From assembly GCF_019279795.1 (NCBI RefSeq), contig NC_056725.1:1069387068-1069451067 (forward strand): a DNA stretch of 64,000 bases, in the 5' to 3' direction. This stretch comes from Protopterus annectens (Eukaryota > Chordata > Ceratodontiformes > Protopteridae). A model generated the notes under the pieces. It saw only the letters and a program-made list of their open reading frames with translations, had not been told where the DNA came from and did no database searches. Below are positions 1-10,849 of this stretch, piece by piece (position 1 is the first letter of the stretch; each line of letters opens with the position of its first letter). The position numbers and the translations under genes were made by a program.

Positions 1-29
1 GTAAGCATGGGCCTGGGAGATGAACCATT

Positions 30-1840
30 TACAGGTTACCTGAGTCCATTAGAGGCATAGGTGCCAAACCAGGGATGAATTTCCATTTTCCCATCCAATT
101 GTCCAAGTTGCACATGAATTGGGTTAGGGAGAAACTCTGCTTCACATGGATGGGGTCCCTGGTCTGTAGATGGATTAGTCTCTCTGAGATACATAACTAT
201 CTCTCCAGCAGGTCCTGTTTATAAGTCTTTAGAATGGGTAATTCTGGTGCTGTTTGTTTTGTGGAGATTCAGGAGGTCCATCAGAGTTGGGTCTGAGAAT
301 GATCTGTATGCCAGGCATAGATCTCCTCTCAAAAGCCTTTAGAAGACAGAATACAGGAATAAGACCTTGAGGTGGTCTGCATAAGACATTTTACTTGCAC
401 CCTGTATTTGTTTAGTGAGTAACCTTTGTGGATGTCCCAGTTGTTGGATGCCTGGTTAGGTACATACCAAAGGGTCATTGTACTCAATGATAGGTCTGAT
501 GAATGCCGAATACAGTGGAACAATGACTTCTTTAGACTTAGATACCATACCTTTGTTTATAAGTTGTGCAACACAGAATGTTTTCCTCACCACTGTAGAC
601 ATGTGATGATCAAAGGCTTGATTACTGTCTATGTGTGACTCTATGTTCCTGACTACTGGGACAACTCTAATGGGTATGTTGTCAATAAGATAGTTACCAG
701 GGATGGATATCTTCCCAAATGATACCATTATGCATTTCTCGGCATTTAGTTTTAGTCCATGGCTCTGACACCAGCTGTTTGTCTGTGTCAGCCCCTCCTG
801 GAGAACATTTGTGTTAGTGTAAAAATCAATGACAACTCCTAATTTGCAATCATCTGCAAATTTAGTCAGTCAGAGATCAGTGACACTGGCCTTGACTTCT
901 GAGATAAATGCCAAAAAGGAGCCATCCAAGGACTGATCCCTGAAGGACTCCACTTGTAACTGGCTTCTTTGTAAAGATGGACTCCCCAATTCTAACTTCC
1001 TGGTCCTGTCTGTGAGCCATTTGGCTATCCACCAGGTGACATAGTGATTTGTGGCTAACCTCTTGAGTTTGTCAACAATACCTGAGTGGGGTATTGTGTC
1101 AAATGCTTTGACCAAATCAAGTTAGGCAGTGTGAATGATTTTGCCCTCATCCATTGCTTTGGTGACCTTCTCAGAGTAGTCCACCAGGTAGAGTAGGCAT
1201 GATCTGCACTTGACAAAGCTAAACATAGTTGGGTCCAGTGTCTGGAGGTTTACTGTATCTCTATTGATCATCTCCATGATAATTCTTTACATGTCTTTAC
1301 ATATAAGAATAGTGAGACTTATGAGTCTGTAGCTTCCAGGGTCTGTAGATGGCCCACCTTTGTCCAGAGAGATGACAGTTGCCTTTCTCCATTCATGAGG
1401 CACAAAGCTTGTTTGGAGGATACAGTTAAATAGTAATTCCAGAGATCCTGACTGGTCATGCTTCATGCTATTTAGAAGGCATCCTGAGATATTGTTTGGG
1501 CCCATTGCTGCAGTGTTGGTCTTGGAGAGAGCATTAAGGACCTGCTCCCTAGTGATAGTAGGGGGAGTTATATTTGATGATACTTCCTGAGGGAAGGTTG
1601 ATGACTCCAGTTACAATGAGCTCGGCACACAATTGTGTATGGCCTTTGAAGTTATGGACATAGCTAAAGAATGTTTTCTGGTTGTCCTTGGCCTGGAAGG
1701 CCAAACGTACCTCAAATTTGGATTGTGTGGACTTTATTTGTCCTCTGAATTGTTTGTTTAGTTTGATCAGTGTGCCCTTATCCTGGTGTGTGCTGCACCT
1801 CCTAATTTTTGCCATGATTTTGTTTCTCCTATTATACAGC
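30..1840 (-). pseudogene. LINE reverse transcriptase and C-terminal region (decayed)
   Basis: Second half of the LINE ORF2 in broken frames: a linker similar to the sister copies (1549-1815), palm entry with RLISLTILICK (1287-1330), the KAFDTIPHSG block (870-1115), a segment matching the family's KLNAKKC region (about 690-770), HLISKG/IRPIIEYN-type thumb sequence (456-728), and a C-terminus with a PGLAPMPLMDS-like end near bases 30-90. Stops and frame shifts occur throughout. No intact active-site reading frame is present, so this copy is dead. Confidence 0.8.
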
Positions 1841-1941
1841 CAATTGATTTTGTAAATCTTCCAGGGTGGTTTGATTTTTGAGTAAGTTCTGTACTTCTTC
1901 CTGATGGGTACAACTGCCTCTATGCAGCTGTTAACATACTT

Positions 1942-2735
1942 CTACAGGGTTTCTGTGTACAGTTCTGCATAGGCAGAAGTGTTCTTTGGGTTTATGTGGG
2001 CTTGAAATTTTGCCAGGTACTCCCTTAATAGCAGGACGTTAGCCTTAGAATAGTTCCTGAATATTCCAGGTTTACCTGGGGGTCCAAGTTTTATTTTTAC
2101 TTCAAAGGAGACCATTTTGTGGTCTGACCTTATCAGGGAAGGCATTACAGTAGGAGGTGTACAGCAGTCTCCCATATAAGTGAGGACCAGATCAAGTATT
2201 ACTGCACCCCTAGTTGGTGTATTGACTACCTGGTCTGGGGAGTTTGTGTTTACAAAATCCAGGTATCTCTGTGCATGTACATTTTGTGTTGTATATGATT
2301 CCCAGTTAATAGTGGTGTAATTAAAATCATGCATGAATATGGTATTGCATTGGATGGTTAGTGTTTCTAATATGTTTAAATACATGGTGTGATTTTTCTG
2401 GGTCATAGAGGGGGACCTATAGCTTGTAAGGAGGTGGTATTGGATTTTGCTATGGTGATTTAAACATGGAACAGCTCAAGTGCATTGTCCCGTTTGACCA
2501 GCCTTGAAGTATATTTACTTTTTGTGTAAATAGAGACACCTCCACCTTTAGTTCCTGCCTGTGAAGCAGCTGGCCTAAATGTGTGAAAGGCATTATAACC
2601 TTGTGCTGTTGGTGTGCTGTCTTCAGCTTTAAACCATGTCTCAGTGAATGAACAAATGTCAGCATTCTCTAGTTAAAGAGAACTTCTAGGGATTGGAGTT
2701 TTTTGTTTAGACTACTAGCATTGAGCAGTAAAAAT
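1942..2735 (-). pseudogene. LINE endonuclease domain (decayed)
   Basis: N-terminal part of the LINE ORF2. The strand-nicking APE-type endonuclease cuts target DNA to prime reverse transcription. Visible parts are a LLNAxSLNKK-type start near 2720, frame-shifted middle parts (2450-2665), a HDFNYTTINWE segment equal to the family's GDFNxPxINWE, an NTPTRG motif, LDLVLT, and the catalytic SDHK motif as IRSDHKM. At least two frame changes separate the 2450-2665 part from 1942-2406, so it cannot make one protein. Confidence 0.8.
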
Positions 2736-3199
2736 CCCACTCTTCTGCAAATTTCTTGAACTGTTGACTAGTAAACTGTGCAGCATTGTCAGAAATAACT
2801 CTTGTCGACTACCATGGGCAGAAAAATGTCACTTCAACTTAATAATGACAGTACTGGAAGTTAGGCTGGGAAGAAGGCCAATCTTGAACCGATTTGAATA
2901 TGAGTCTACTAACACCACATAATGCTGACCATTCCACTCAAAGATATCTGTGGCTACTGTCGATCAAGGTAGTTCAGGAATCTGGCTTAACTGAAGTGGT
3001 TCTTTCTGTTGATGCTGCTTTGCACTATTATATACTGAACAAGATGAAAGTACTTTCTCAATATCTCTTGACATAGAAGCCAAAATACTAGTCCTTTTGC
3101 CCTTCTTTTGGAAGAATCAGTTCCTGAGTGACCACGATGCATGATCTTAATATACTCTTGTTGCAAGAATTTTGGAACAATCACTTTAGAACCTTTCAT
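2736..3199 (-). pseudogene. Gypsy integrase, N-terminal part (truncated)
   Basis: An H2C2-type zinc finger region is readable (HRGHSG followed by a degenerate C-x-x-C part) in 2987-3199. A core-domain segment with SDNAAQFTS, matching the usual SDNGxQFTS, and EEWDF follows near 2736-2830. The core stops at the junction with the LINE. Integrase normally joins element DNA to the host chromosome; this copy lacks most of its catalytic core. Confidence 0.75.
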
Positions 3200-3448
3200 A
3201 TACCATTGTCTGACAAAATCTCATCTCTGTATATAAAATACTGCTGCACTTCTACTGGTAAACAAGATTGCTTTGAAGGCCATCCTCAACTGATAAAGAT
3301 GTGTGGAAGAAAATTTTCTCACTTCCATGACCTCAGACTCAAGTTGCTCATTGTTATGCTGTTCTGTGTTTTTTCTGTGTGACCTGGATAAGGTATCAGC
3401 AAGAGAAAGCGGTCTGCCTTTTGTGTAAACAAGACTGAAATTATACTT

Positions 3449-3760
3449 CTACAATTTGAGCATCAGACAGTGCAGTCTAGCTGAAGCTGTATGCATAGGC
3501 TTTCTCAAAATAGTGATTAAAGGTTGGTGATCAGTTTTAGTCTGGATAGGCCGACCATAAATATAATCATGGAACTTCAAACATACAAATACAATTGCCA
3601 AAAGCTCTTTCCCAATCTGGGCATACTGTATCTCAGTCTGGGTAATAGTTCTCAATGCATAGGCTACAGGTCTACCCTCTTGAAGAATAACTGCACCTAG
3701 ACCAAACATTGCAGGAAACAGTAACTGGTTTGCGAACATCATAGTAGCTGAGAGTTGGTG
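3449..3760 (-). pseudogene. Gypsy RNase H domain
   Basis: One open stretch of about 97 codons holds the typical Gypsy RNase H run: GLGAVILQEGRPVAYALR, then EIQYAQIGKELLAIVFV, then TDHQPL. The E and D positions expected for metal binding are visible (KELLAIV, KTDHQPL). The aspartate that normally opens the GLGAVL block (DAS-x-x-GLGA) is replaced (FPAMFGLGA), so catalysis is doubtful. It lies between the RT and integrase remnants as expected. Confidence 0.8.
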
Positions 3761-4068
3761 GGTAGCAATTTTCTGTTTTAGGACATCACATACTTCTTGG
3801 TGCTGTTCTGACCATGTCTAAATTACATCTTTGCATGTCACCTCTCTTAGTGGTGCTGAAAGTTGACTTAAATTTGGAAAGAAATTGCCTAGATAGTTGG
3901 CCATGCCAAGAAAGCGTTGTAGGGCTTGAACACTGTCTGGAGCTGGCATCTCAAGAATTTCTGTTTGCTTGGAAGGATCTGGTCATAAGCCAGAACTGCT
4001 AAACAAGAGACCAACATAAGCAGCTTCTTGTAGCCTGAGTTTGCACTTCTGAAGATTCAGCTTAAGCT

Positions 4069-4560
4069 TCACTTCACATGCTCTTTCCAGAATTTCTTGA
4101 GGTCTCTGTTATGTTTGACTTCACTATTGCCTCCTATTAGAATATCATCTATTATAATAGCAGAGATAGCCAGAAAAAAAATATCCATTGCACACTGAAA
4201 GACTTCAGTGGCAGAATTTATTTCAAATGGCATTCTCAGAAATCTGTATTTTGCAAATGCCATACTGAATGTGGTTAACAATGAAGATTCTCAGTCAAAC
4301 AAAATTTGCCTAAATGAACTCTTTGCATCTAAGACAGAAAAAACAGTGGCATTTGGCATGACAGCAGCAATTTCCTCAATTGTGCACATTGTTTGATGAG
4401 GCCTTTTTAATGCTTTGTTCAGATCTCTGGGATCAATACATATTCTAATATCATCTGAGCTTTTCTTATGTGCCACTGCCATGAAGGATACCCATTCCGT
4501 AGGCTCTTCCACTTGTAAAATTACTCCTAGCTGCACCATTCTGTCTAGCTTGGCTTTGAC
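4069..4560 (-). pseudogene. Gypsy reverse transcriptase domain (two frames)
   Basis: N-terminal RT part (4291-4539) shows RICIDPRDLNKAL and FSVLDAKSSFRQI, the first catalytic aspartate block. The C-terminal part (4069-4281) shows a KYRFLRMPFEINSA fingers/palm block and IIDDIL, matching the YxDDIL active site with the tyrosine lost. A frame change separates the two parts. Family role is copying element RNA into DNA. Confidence 0.8.
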
Positions 4561-4939
4561 TCTGTTCTACATAGCTACTGGAACTTTCTGTGCTGGTCAG
4601 ATTACTGGACTAAACTCTGGGTCTAACTTCATGGAGTACACAACTGGTAGTTAGCCTAGTTTGTCTGCAAAAATAGCATACTCAGAAAAAATTGTTTGGG
4701 TGAAATTTGAGCTGTTGTCACACAGGCTTGCATGGTGGAATTCTTCATTAATTGAAAGCAGTCCCATTTTCAAATTGTCTCTGAGGCCTAATAATGACTG
4801 TACGTGTCTCTTAACTACGAAAAATTGCAAGTCATAGCTGTTTCCACAGAGTAACATGAAAGCACTATTGAGCCTTTGGTTTGAATCTCTTCACCACCAT
4901 AAGCAACAAGCTTCGTACACTTTGTTAAATCAAGTTGCT

Positions 4940-5338
4940 CTGTAGCTTTTACTCAAACATTTCTACTAACATGACATTGCACTTTGAGCCAATGTCTACT
5001 TTGAGCTCTACAGGACTCCCATTAATCCAAACAGTACAAATGATCTCATTCTTTGCCCACAAATCTACTGCATTGACTGTTTCACCAAGCACAGACACAC
5101 CATCATCATAAAAAGTAGTGTTGCAGCTTTCTAATTGATCAACTTGCCTCTTGGAATGCCCTCTTTTAATAAAAGAATGAGCCTTATTTGATTTACAAAA
5201 TCTTTTGAAAAGATTCAACTTATTGCTAGAATGACACTGCTGACCAAGAGCTAAGCACTTTTCAGTTTTGGGTTTGTGATCTCCACCACAATTATGACAG
5301 TTGACTATAAAGCTAGGTGGGAGCACATGTTTTGACAT
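4940..5338 (-). pseudogene. Gypsy gag zinc knuckle and protease segment
   Basis: A single open stretch of 129 codons begins with CHNCGGDHKPKTEKC, a zinc-knuckle-like run with altered spacing, and a second Cys/His cluster ending FKRFCKS. It ends in an aspartic-protease-like segment, VDIGSKCNVM, where Gypsy proteases have VDTGA-x-xNV. The threonine of DTG is changed, so the protease is probably inactive. Most of gag upstream is missing. Confidence 0.7.
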
Positions 5339-5350
5339 TGCTGACTAACC

Positions 5351-5560
5351 CTTATTGTATACAAACACATCAGGATGGATGGCAGGATCATTGAACTTAA
5401 ATGAACCATCTAACTGACGGACTACATATTTGCATGCTGTCACATTGGCTGCTCGCTCAAAATGGCACTTTTGCTTGCACATGCTCAGTACTTATATGCA
5501 CATGCTACCTCACTGTAAAGCTTATTAAAGATATATCACACACTCTGACCTACAGACATC
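5351..5560 (-). other. Degenerate gag or LTR-side sequence of the Gypsy remnant
   Basis: About 210 bases between the Gypsy knuckle frame and the start of sequence shared with the second Harbinger-like copy. A short minus-strand frame reading FNDPAIHPDVFVYNKG lies at 5344-5400. A possible LTR-like piece with TTTAATAAGC follows near 5520. No repeat of it is found on the other side, so LTR status is unproven. Confidence 0.3.
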
Positions 5561-6290
5561 ACACTCACTGATGGAGCAATGGAAGTACTGCCACTATGGG
5601 TGCTTGATCATTCATGGACACACTGGCTGACAACAGATGACGTGGCTGACCTATGCCCATGAGGATGTGCTCCCCTCCCAGTAGATGTTCCATCACAGAG
5701 AATGCTCATTCCATGAGAGAAACCCCTCAGTCCATCACAGACACGCCTCACTCCAATGTGTCATTATCCTATCCATTGAATCAGTGACACAGTCGAGAGA
5801 GTCACACATATCAGACTGTGCCACATCTACAACTGTGAGCATTTGAGTGGAACAGCTATGGGAATATACCTGTGCCTACATGATGGCTGTAAACATACAT
5901 TGAGTGGCATGGTAAGAGACACCTGCACCAGGTGAAGAAGGAATAGGAGACCCTCTGAGCACCCCAATCAACCCTCATACATGGCTCCTCACTCACACTT
6001 TGGTTATGGCCAGAGTAAACAGGTACTGAAGCTGCAGTATCCACACTTCCCTGATCAATGGCCTTTCTTTCCACTTGTCCAATATCTGAGGGCTCACTGG
6101 CATGGGTAGGCATAAACCTATTAGCTGTGTCCAATGGAATTGCAGGGGATGGCTGTATGTCAACCTCAGTGTCAGATTCAAATGCTTCACCCCCCCCCCA
6201 ACTGTGCCTCAGTTTGGCTACCATCATCATCAGAGACTGCTAATACATGACATTAAGTCACAGAGGGCCCACACTCCCACTGTCATGGTC
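5560..6290 (-). pseudogene. Myb/SANT-like gene 1, C-terminal exon (copy 1)
   Basis: Minus-strand acidic, Ser/Pro-rich tail. An open stretch at 5856-6230 reads FESDTEVDIQPSPAIPLD and SGHNQSVSEEP. Its counterpart at 34500-35000 shares the order ESDxEV, HPPP/QPSP, SGHxQSVSE and GAQR, then VVDVAQSDM versus VLDVAQTDM. Similarity at protein level across two diverged DNA copies supports past coding. Further on (5560-5850) the frame is broken by several stops. Within Harbinger-type partners such tails follow the DNA-binding domain and probably mediate protein contact, but that role is inferred. Confidence 0.55.
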
Positions 6291-6497
6291 ACTTGTGATA
6301 AAAAGCAACAAACAGAGGAAAAAGTTAATACCTACACTACTATAGTCCAATATATGCTAACAAAATAACAGTGCTGCCACTATTACAGACAGTACAGCAA
6401 TACCCACAACAGACCTGACATCAATAGCATAATATTTCTTTAAATTGCTTAGCAGTAGTGAGATAAAAGGGCTTGGCTTACCATCTGCAGATGGGGG

Positions 6498-6634
6498 TGG
6501 GAGGTTGCTATAATGGGTAAGGTGTTTACCTTACAGACAAAAGGTGCAGGGTTTGATTCTCACATGGGGTAATTGGCTAGGCTTAAAATGGCCCATGAAG
6601 ACAGTTAGCCCGGTATTAATCTATGAACCTATAA
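6498..6634 (+). mobile_element. tRNA-headed SINE with CR1-like 3' tail
   Basis: The head (6498-6565) is tRNA-like: an A-box-like TGCTATAATGGGTAAGG and a B box GGTTTGATTCT at 6550-6560. The tail reads TTGGCTAGGCTT and ends in TCTATGAACCTATA at 6620-6633. The same tail type closes the LINEs at 19200-19285 (GGCTAGGCTTGAATTGACC, then CCTATG repeats) and at 47271-47335 (CCTATGAACCTATGAACC). SINEs with a LINE's 3' end are moved by that LINE's RT, so this SINE was probably mobilised by the CR1-like family. It lies in an intron-like part of Myb gene 1. Confidence 0.75.
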
Positions 6635-6892
6635 GATACTCCTCTGCAATCCAGATAGTCATGGAAGAAGTTAAGTAAAAAGTAAGGGCAACATCATCAC
6701 AATTAGGAGTAACACCTGTGGTAATAATTTTACCCCTTTATATGTCCATTACCTGTATTTTCAACAATAACATTGCTGACAACTCCAGCCTAAGCTAATA
6801 CATGTAGCAACCCTCAATCCCCCACCCCCAAAAAAAGATATGTGACACAAAAGTACATTACTGATTTCACTCATTTTACTATACAACAGTAT

Positions 6893-7290
6893 TCAACTGC
6901 TGAGAAAACAAATCCTACCTGGAATCTTCTCCTGGGATATGCTTGCTGTCTCTGAAACTGTTGCTTTGACATCCAACACATGCTGTGATTCACCCTCCTG
7001 GGAGGTGTCTGTATCATTGATATTGGCCTGTAACTCTTCATTGGGTGTTACTGGTTGTTCCATAGCAGGACCTCCACTGGTAACCATCTGGTCACAGCTC
7101 ACTGCAGCTGCTCTCCTCTGTGCAGATGTGATCATGTCAGTGACCCTGTGGTGAACCTGCTCATAAGTCTGGCTGTGGCCACCCAGTGCATTCATATCAA
7201 TAACTATCTGTTGCCAAATTTGGATCCTACGTGTCATGTCTCCCCATCGCCTTTTTGCCTAAAGTCATCCACTATAGCATGATTTTCAGC
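6893..7290 (-). pseudogene. Myb/SANT-like gene 1, DNA-binding exon (copy 1)
   Basis: The open stretch 6893-7237 starts in the middle of a Myb/SANT-like domain: IWQQIVIDMNALGG, then YEQVHHRVTDMITSAQRRAA, the helix pattern W-Q-x-I, N-A-x-G-G, V-x-x-R-x-x-D of the group found in NAIF1-like and Harbinger-encoded Myb proteins. Residues upstream (VDDFRQK) are in another frame, so the exon is broken at about 7240. A tail (VTPNEELQAN, then HVLDVKATVSETA) also matches copy 2. The likely role in an active element is binding transposon ends and helping the nuclease enter the nucleus. Confidence 0.65.
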
Positions 7291-7299
7291 ATTGGAGAA

Positions 7300-9640
7300 A
7301 GGGAGGTCTCCTACGCATTGATGGCACACGCATTGATGGCACACTCTTAGTTTTCCTAAAAGACAACAGAAGGATAATACACATAAATATCACATAACTA
7401 AAAAATAACTGTTTCCAGGTAAAACAGAAATGGTAGCCACTCAGTATTACCCCCTGTAGAAGCATTACAACAGTCCACAGATGTGAAATATAAACAACCA
7501 ACAGGATGCAAAACAAGGAAAGTAACAAGAGCAACATATCCTTGTTTGTGCCCTAACAGTGACTCACCTTTGCCCCCTCCAAAAGTGCAGTTTACCCTTG
7601 TTTGTGCTATAACAGTAACTCACCTTTGGTCCCCCCACCAAAAGAACAGTAAAATGAGACATTTTGCTAACAAACTATCTTTGAAATACTAAAAGTGCCA
7701 TCAAAGGAACTGTCCCTGAACCATGTGTACATATTTATCACACAGAATTCCATTTTTATGTACTGGCAATCATGCATACCTCTGAAATGGCTTGACAAAC
7801 ATGCCTGTGCCATCAGTACACTTCTAAGCAATACATGCAGATAAAACTATGAAGTCTTTGCTTCAGATTTTACTTGAATACATTCCTGCATATGCAGTAT
7901 GTAGCTGACAAAATGGAAGCATACATTCTGAAGTTCAGTACTCCTCTGTACAGATATATCCTGAAGAAATAGCTTATGTGCAGTCTTTCCAACATAAACA
8001 AGTCTCCTCACCATCAGTTTGCTTAGCTGCATGGTTGCCTTTTTATATGGTGTAGGGCTGTTAGCATGGTGAAGATGCAAATCAGATGTGAACTGATTAG
8101 AACTGCTGAATCCCAAATATTTGAATCCATGTATGAGATGTACAGTAAACATAGTGCAGGCACTCCCTCAGTGTTTGGTTTTAATGGATTGCAACTGTGA
8201 ATGATTAGTGGTAATGAGAAGGAAAACACAACAGCACTGCAGGCTGACTTACTTCCACTGGGTGTGTCAGGTTAGATCTACAAATGTTAGATCTAAGGTT
8301 GGAAATGTAAGCAAGCAGCACACAGTTCAAATGTTGTGTTCCTTAACAACCAACTTGCCCTTCATTTGTTGGCAACTGCATTTGATATTATTTCCACTTA
8401 ATATCCTCACCCATTTTAAGGCCAATTATATATAATGGCGTACACATTGCATGTCTCAGATTGCTGTTCAGATACATTAAGAATGGCTAGCAAACACAGA
8501 AATTTTAACACAGAGCAGTATATTTGCAAGCAGTAATCATGACAGGTTGTGTGAACATTAGGTGCAAGACGTCTAAAAATAATAAATGTTCAAATAACAC
8601 TTGTATGGTTTGATATCACTGTAGGGCTGCTGCATTTGACTGTGTGCAGACTGAGTTCAGTTCTTTGCTGCAAAGCTGTTTGTGTGGCAAGGAGGGATAA
8701 GGCACCCATCCTTTGTTCTGAAAGTGCATTGGAGTGAGAGTTCAAATTCAGATCTATGTAGACGTAGCTGATGTGAGCCATCATTTTCTTGTGTGTGTCT
8801 GTCATACACTGATTTTCCTCATTTCAACTACTTGCCCCTTTTTCAGTTTTTCTCCTGTTCTGTCTTTGTCTAATTGTTTTTTTTTTTGTTTTTTTTTTGG
8901 TGGGGGCACTGTTTGCATGATGCGGCATTTAGCACAATCACAGTAATGGTAGAAAGGAATGCCAGGTTTGGGTGTGCTTATCTCATTTGCATGAAGGAAA
9001 GTATTGTGCAAACTGGAAAACTGGACCCCCCTGGAAGCAGACAGGACCCAGACAGCCAAAAATACAAATAAAATACATTTAATTAATGATATTGGGCATT
9101 GTGCAAACTTGCTAAGGTGCAATCCACAGTGGCTAGCAGTGAGACCTTAAGAATGATTAGTAAAACAGGAAATGTCATGTAACTAGTCCCGTGGTAGCAG
9201 GTGTAAGTGTAGTACTACCATGCACATGGTCCTATGTTCAAATACAAGATATTGCATACACTTTTACTGTTGTTCCACTTCCCATTATAATCACTCTCAC
9301 TTATAACACGTGAGATAGTGGAGTTGATATTAATTACAGATATGATGGGCTGAGACAGTAGTATTGTCAGTTATTTTATTATTTATCGATGTACCATCAC
9401 ATTTATTGACAAATGTATGAGTGTGGGTATACTGTGTACTATAGTCCTGTAAGTATAATTCTGCTGTCTGGACTGGCATGACCTTTGCATTTGCCTAACA
9501 CACATACACAACTACCTGTATATCCATTAATCTTGGAATTGAAATTGCAATTATGTAATGCCTCACTGCTGATCTCCACTTACCATCATGGAAATTAATT
9601 GCTCAGGGTTGTGCACTGACAAATTGTCAAGAAAGCATCA
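7300..9640. other. Divergent intergenic region of the Harbinger-like unit (copy 1)
   Basis: No convincing protein. It lies between the divergent Myb genes, so the promoters of both should be here. Segments 7970-8290 and 8590-8760 are clearly alike to 36710-37050 and 37380-37500. A 16-17 base direct duplication sits at 7311-7345. B-box-like motifs occur near 8738-8750 (GAGTTCAAATTC-type) and 9215-9235 (GTTCAAATAC), possibly traces of old tRNA-derived SINEs. Homopolymer T runs are at 8878-8900. Confidence 0.45.
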
Positions 9641-9689
9641 GTGTTCAAAGCTGTAGATCCATGGCAGGCATGACAGGTATTGTGAGGAA

Positions 9690-9971
9690 GGCGCCATGTT
9701 TAAGGCACAGAGGTGGGGTGTCCAGGAGTCCAAGATTTTTATTGAATTCTAGTTAAGAACCACAGTGACAGGTTTCCACAGGGGAGCTTTTTTGGCTCCC
9801 AGTGTAAGTCAGAGGTTTGGGATAATTTAGCCAGGGCTGTATCCAGTGCCACCATTATCTTGCTCATTGGAGAGCAATGTACATATCATTATAATGACCT
9901 ACAGAGGAGGAAGAGGGATACCTTCCATCACTGGACTGAGGAATTTAGGATTGAGGCCATCCTACACCTGT
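9690..9971 (+). pseudogene. Myb/SANT-like gene 2, exon 1 (copy 1)
   Basis: Plus-strand exon similar to 39310-39584. The readable order is WGVQESKIFIEF, then CKSEVWDNLARAVSSA, then GEQCTYHYNDLQ, with tryptophans and a basic end as in Myb/SANT-like domains. An in-frame stop after IEF and a frame change near 9790 break it. The exon ends at a consensus donor, GTAAGT at 9972-9977, at the same place as in copy 2 (39585-39590). It is transcribed away from gene 1. Confidence 0.6.
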
Positions 9972-10054
9972 GTAAGTATCATCCACAGAGAGTACTTGTA
10001 AGACTAAGAAAACTGAATTTAGGCAAGACTGGTATTCATAATGATCTTCAGTTC

Positions 10055-10150
10055 TGTTTCTTCCACATCTGCCATGGAAAGGGAGGTTAATGCAAGAATC
10101 CATGGGGCTAGATTGTTGAGGATGAGGGAAGGATGTAGTATATATGCAGC
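10055..10150 (+). pseudogene. Myb/SANT-like gene 2, small exon 2 (copy 1)
   Basis: The segment from about CATGGAAAGGGAGG to GTAGTATATATGCAGCAG matches the small second exon of copy 2 (39693-39776), which there follows a clean TTTTTCAG acceptor. In copy 1 the acceptor is degraded. In copy 2 it encodes a short charged helix (EISMHREVHAE, then RHREARSMCA). The call rests on position and similarity only. Confidence 0.4.
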
Positions 10151-10849
10151 AGAAGAGTGCTGTTATTGTAGCATTAAAAGTTAAAGATAGTTTTTTTGGT
10201 ATTTTATAGTGTTTTGCCAAATTTAGCATGTATATCTCAACTGTAAAACCAAGTACGCATGTATTAGTCTGTAATAGAGTACAATATTAGATTTTAGTCA
10301 GAGGTTTTGTTTTCAAATATCACACTTCCCAACCATACAATACTGTTAATTCTTCAATTATGCGTTATTTAAATGTTTAAAGTAAAAGCTCTATACCAGT
10401 GGTACACATGCCCTGCTATAAACTGTAATCTGTATAAATGGAACATGCACATGTGCAATACAGGCACATGCCAATGATTACTTGCTGCAATCTGTAGTAT
10501 AGTGTGCATCTGCAAGGAGATGGCAGTCTTAAATGTAAAAGTTAAGATAAAAGAGTCAAATAATTGTATTAATGCATTGTATATGACATATGAAGGTACT
10601 AATCTTATCTCTTTTTTCTCTCACCCCAACTCTTATCTTTCTTTTTTATTTTAATTTTTTGCTTCATAATATTTATAAAAAAATTTTTGCATCATTTTTA
10701 TTTTATTTTATGAACACTTTTTTATTTTGTTTATGCATTATTTTATTGTGAAATATTAATTTTTTGTTTTATTTTATTTTTTTATATTTTTTAATTTTAT
10801 TTTTGTGTGTTCAAAATGTGTCCATATCATCCATGTGTACCACTTCACT

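Larger units (their letters stand above)
1..2735 (-). mobile_element. CR1-like LINE copy, 5'-truncated, degenerate
   Basis: Minus-strand non-LTR retrotransposon. Reading from high to low coordinates, an apurinic-type endonuclease is followed by a linker, a reverse transcriptase and the conserved C-terminal region, in several frames with stops. RT hallmarks include KAFDTIPHSG near 1080-1110 and a KFADDCKLG-like segment near 850. It is clearly the same family as the LINEs at 13930, 41945 and 58140. The C-terminal coding end lies around base 30, so the 3' UTR is outside the window. At about 2735 the endonuclease start abuts Gypsy integrase sequence in the same orientation, which suggests insertion of a 5'-truncated LINE into the older Gypsy copy. 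CR1 assignment rests on the RT motifs and, in sister copies, the ORF1 esterase and the short 3' repeat. Confidence 0.85.
2736..5350 (-). mobile_element. Ty3/Gypsy LTR retrotransposon remnant (gag-pol)
   Basis: Domains run on the minus strand in canonical Gypsy order: zinc knuckle and protease (5338-4940), reverse transcriptase (4560-4069), RNase H (3760-3449), integrase zinc finger (3199-2987) and start of the integrase core (about 2830-2736). RNase H before integrase is the Ty3/Gypsy and retroviral order, not the Copia order. All frames are broken. The 3' part is cut at 2735 by the LINE, and no LTR is recognised with confidence. Endogenous retrovirus is less likely because no env-like frame is seen, but the missing ends leave that open. 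Confidence 0.8.

Noticed and set aside
2736..5350. Endogenous retrovirus
   Set aside because: No envelope-like sequence or LTR pair visible; domain order alone fits Ty3/Gypsy, which is the simpler call.
6498..6570. Functional tRNA gene
   Set aside because: Good boxes but no closed acceptor stem, followed directly by a LINE-type tail; called as SINE.
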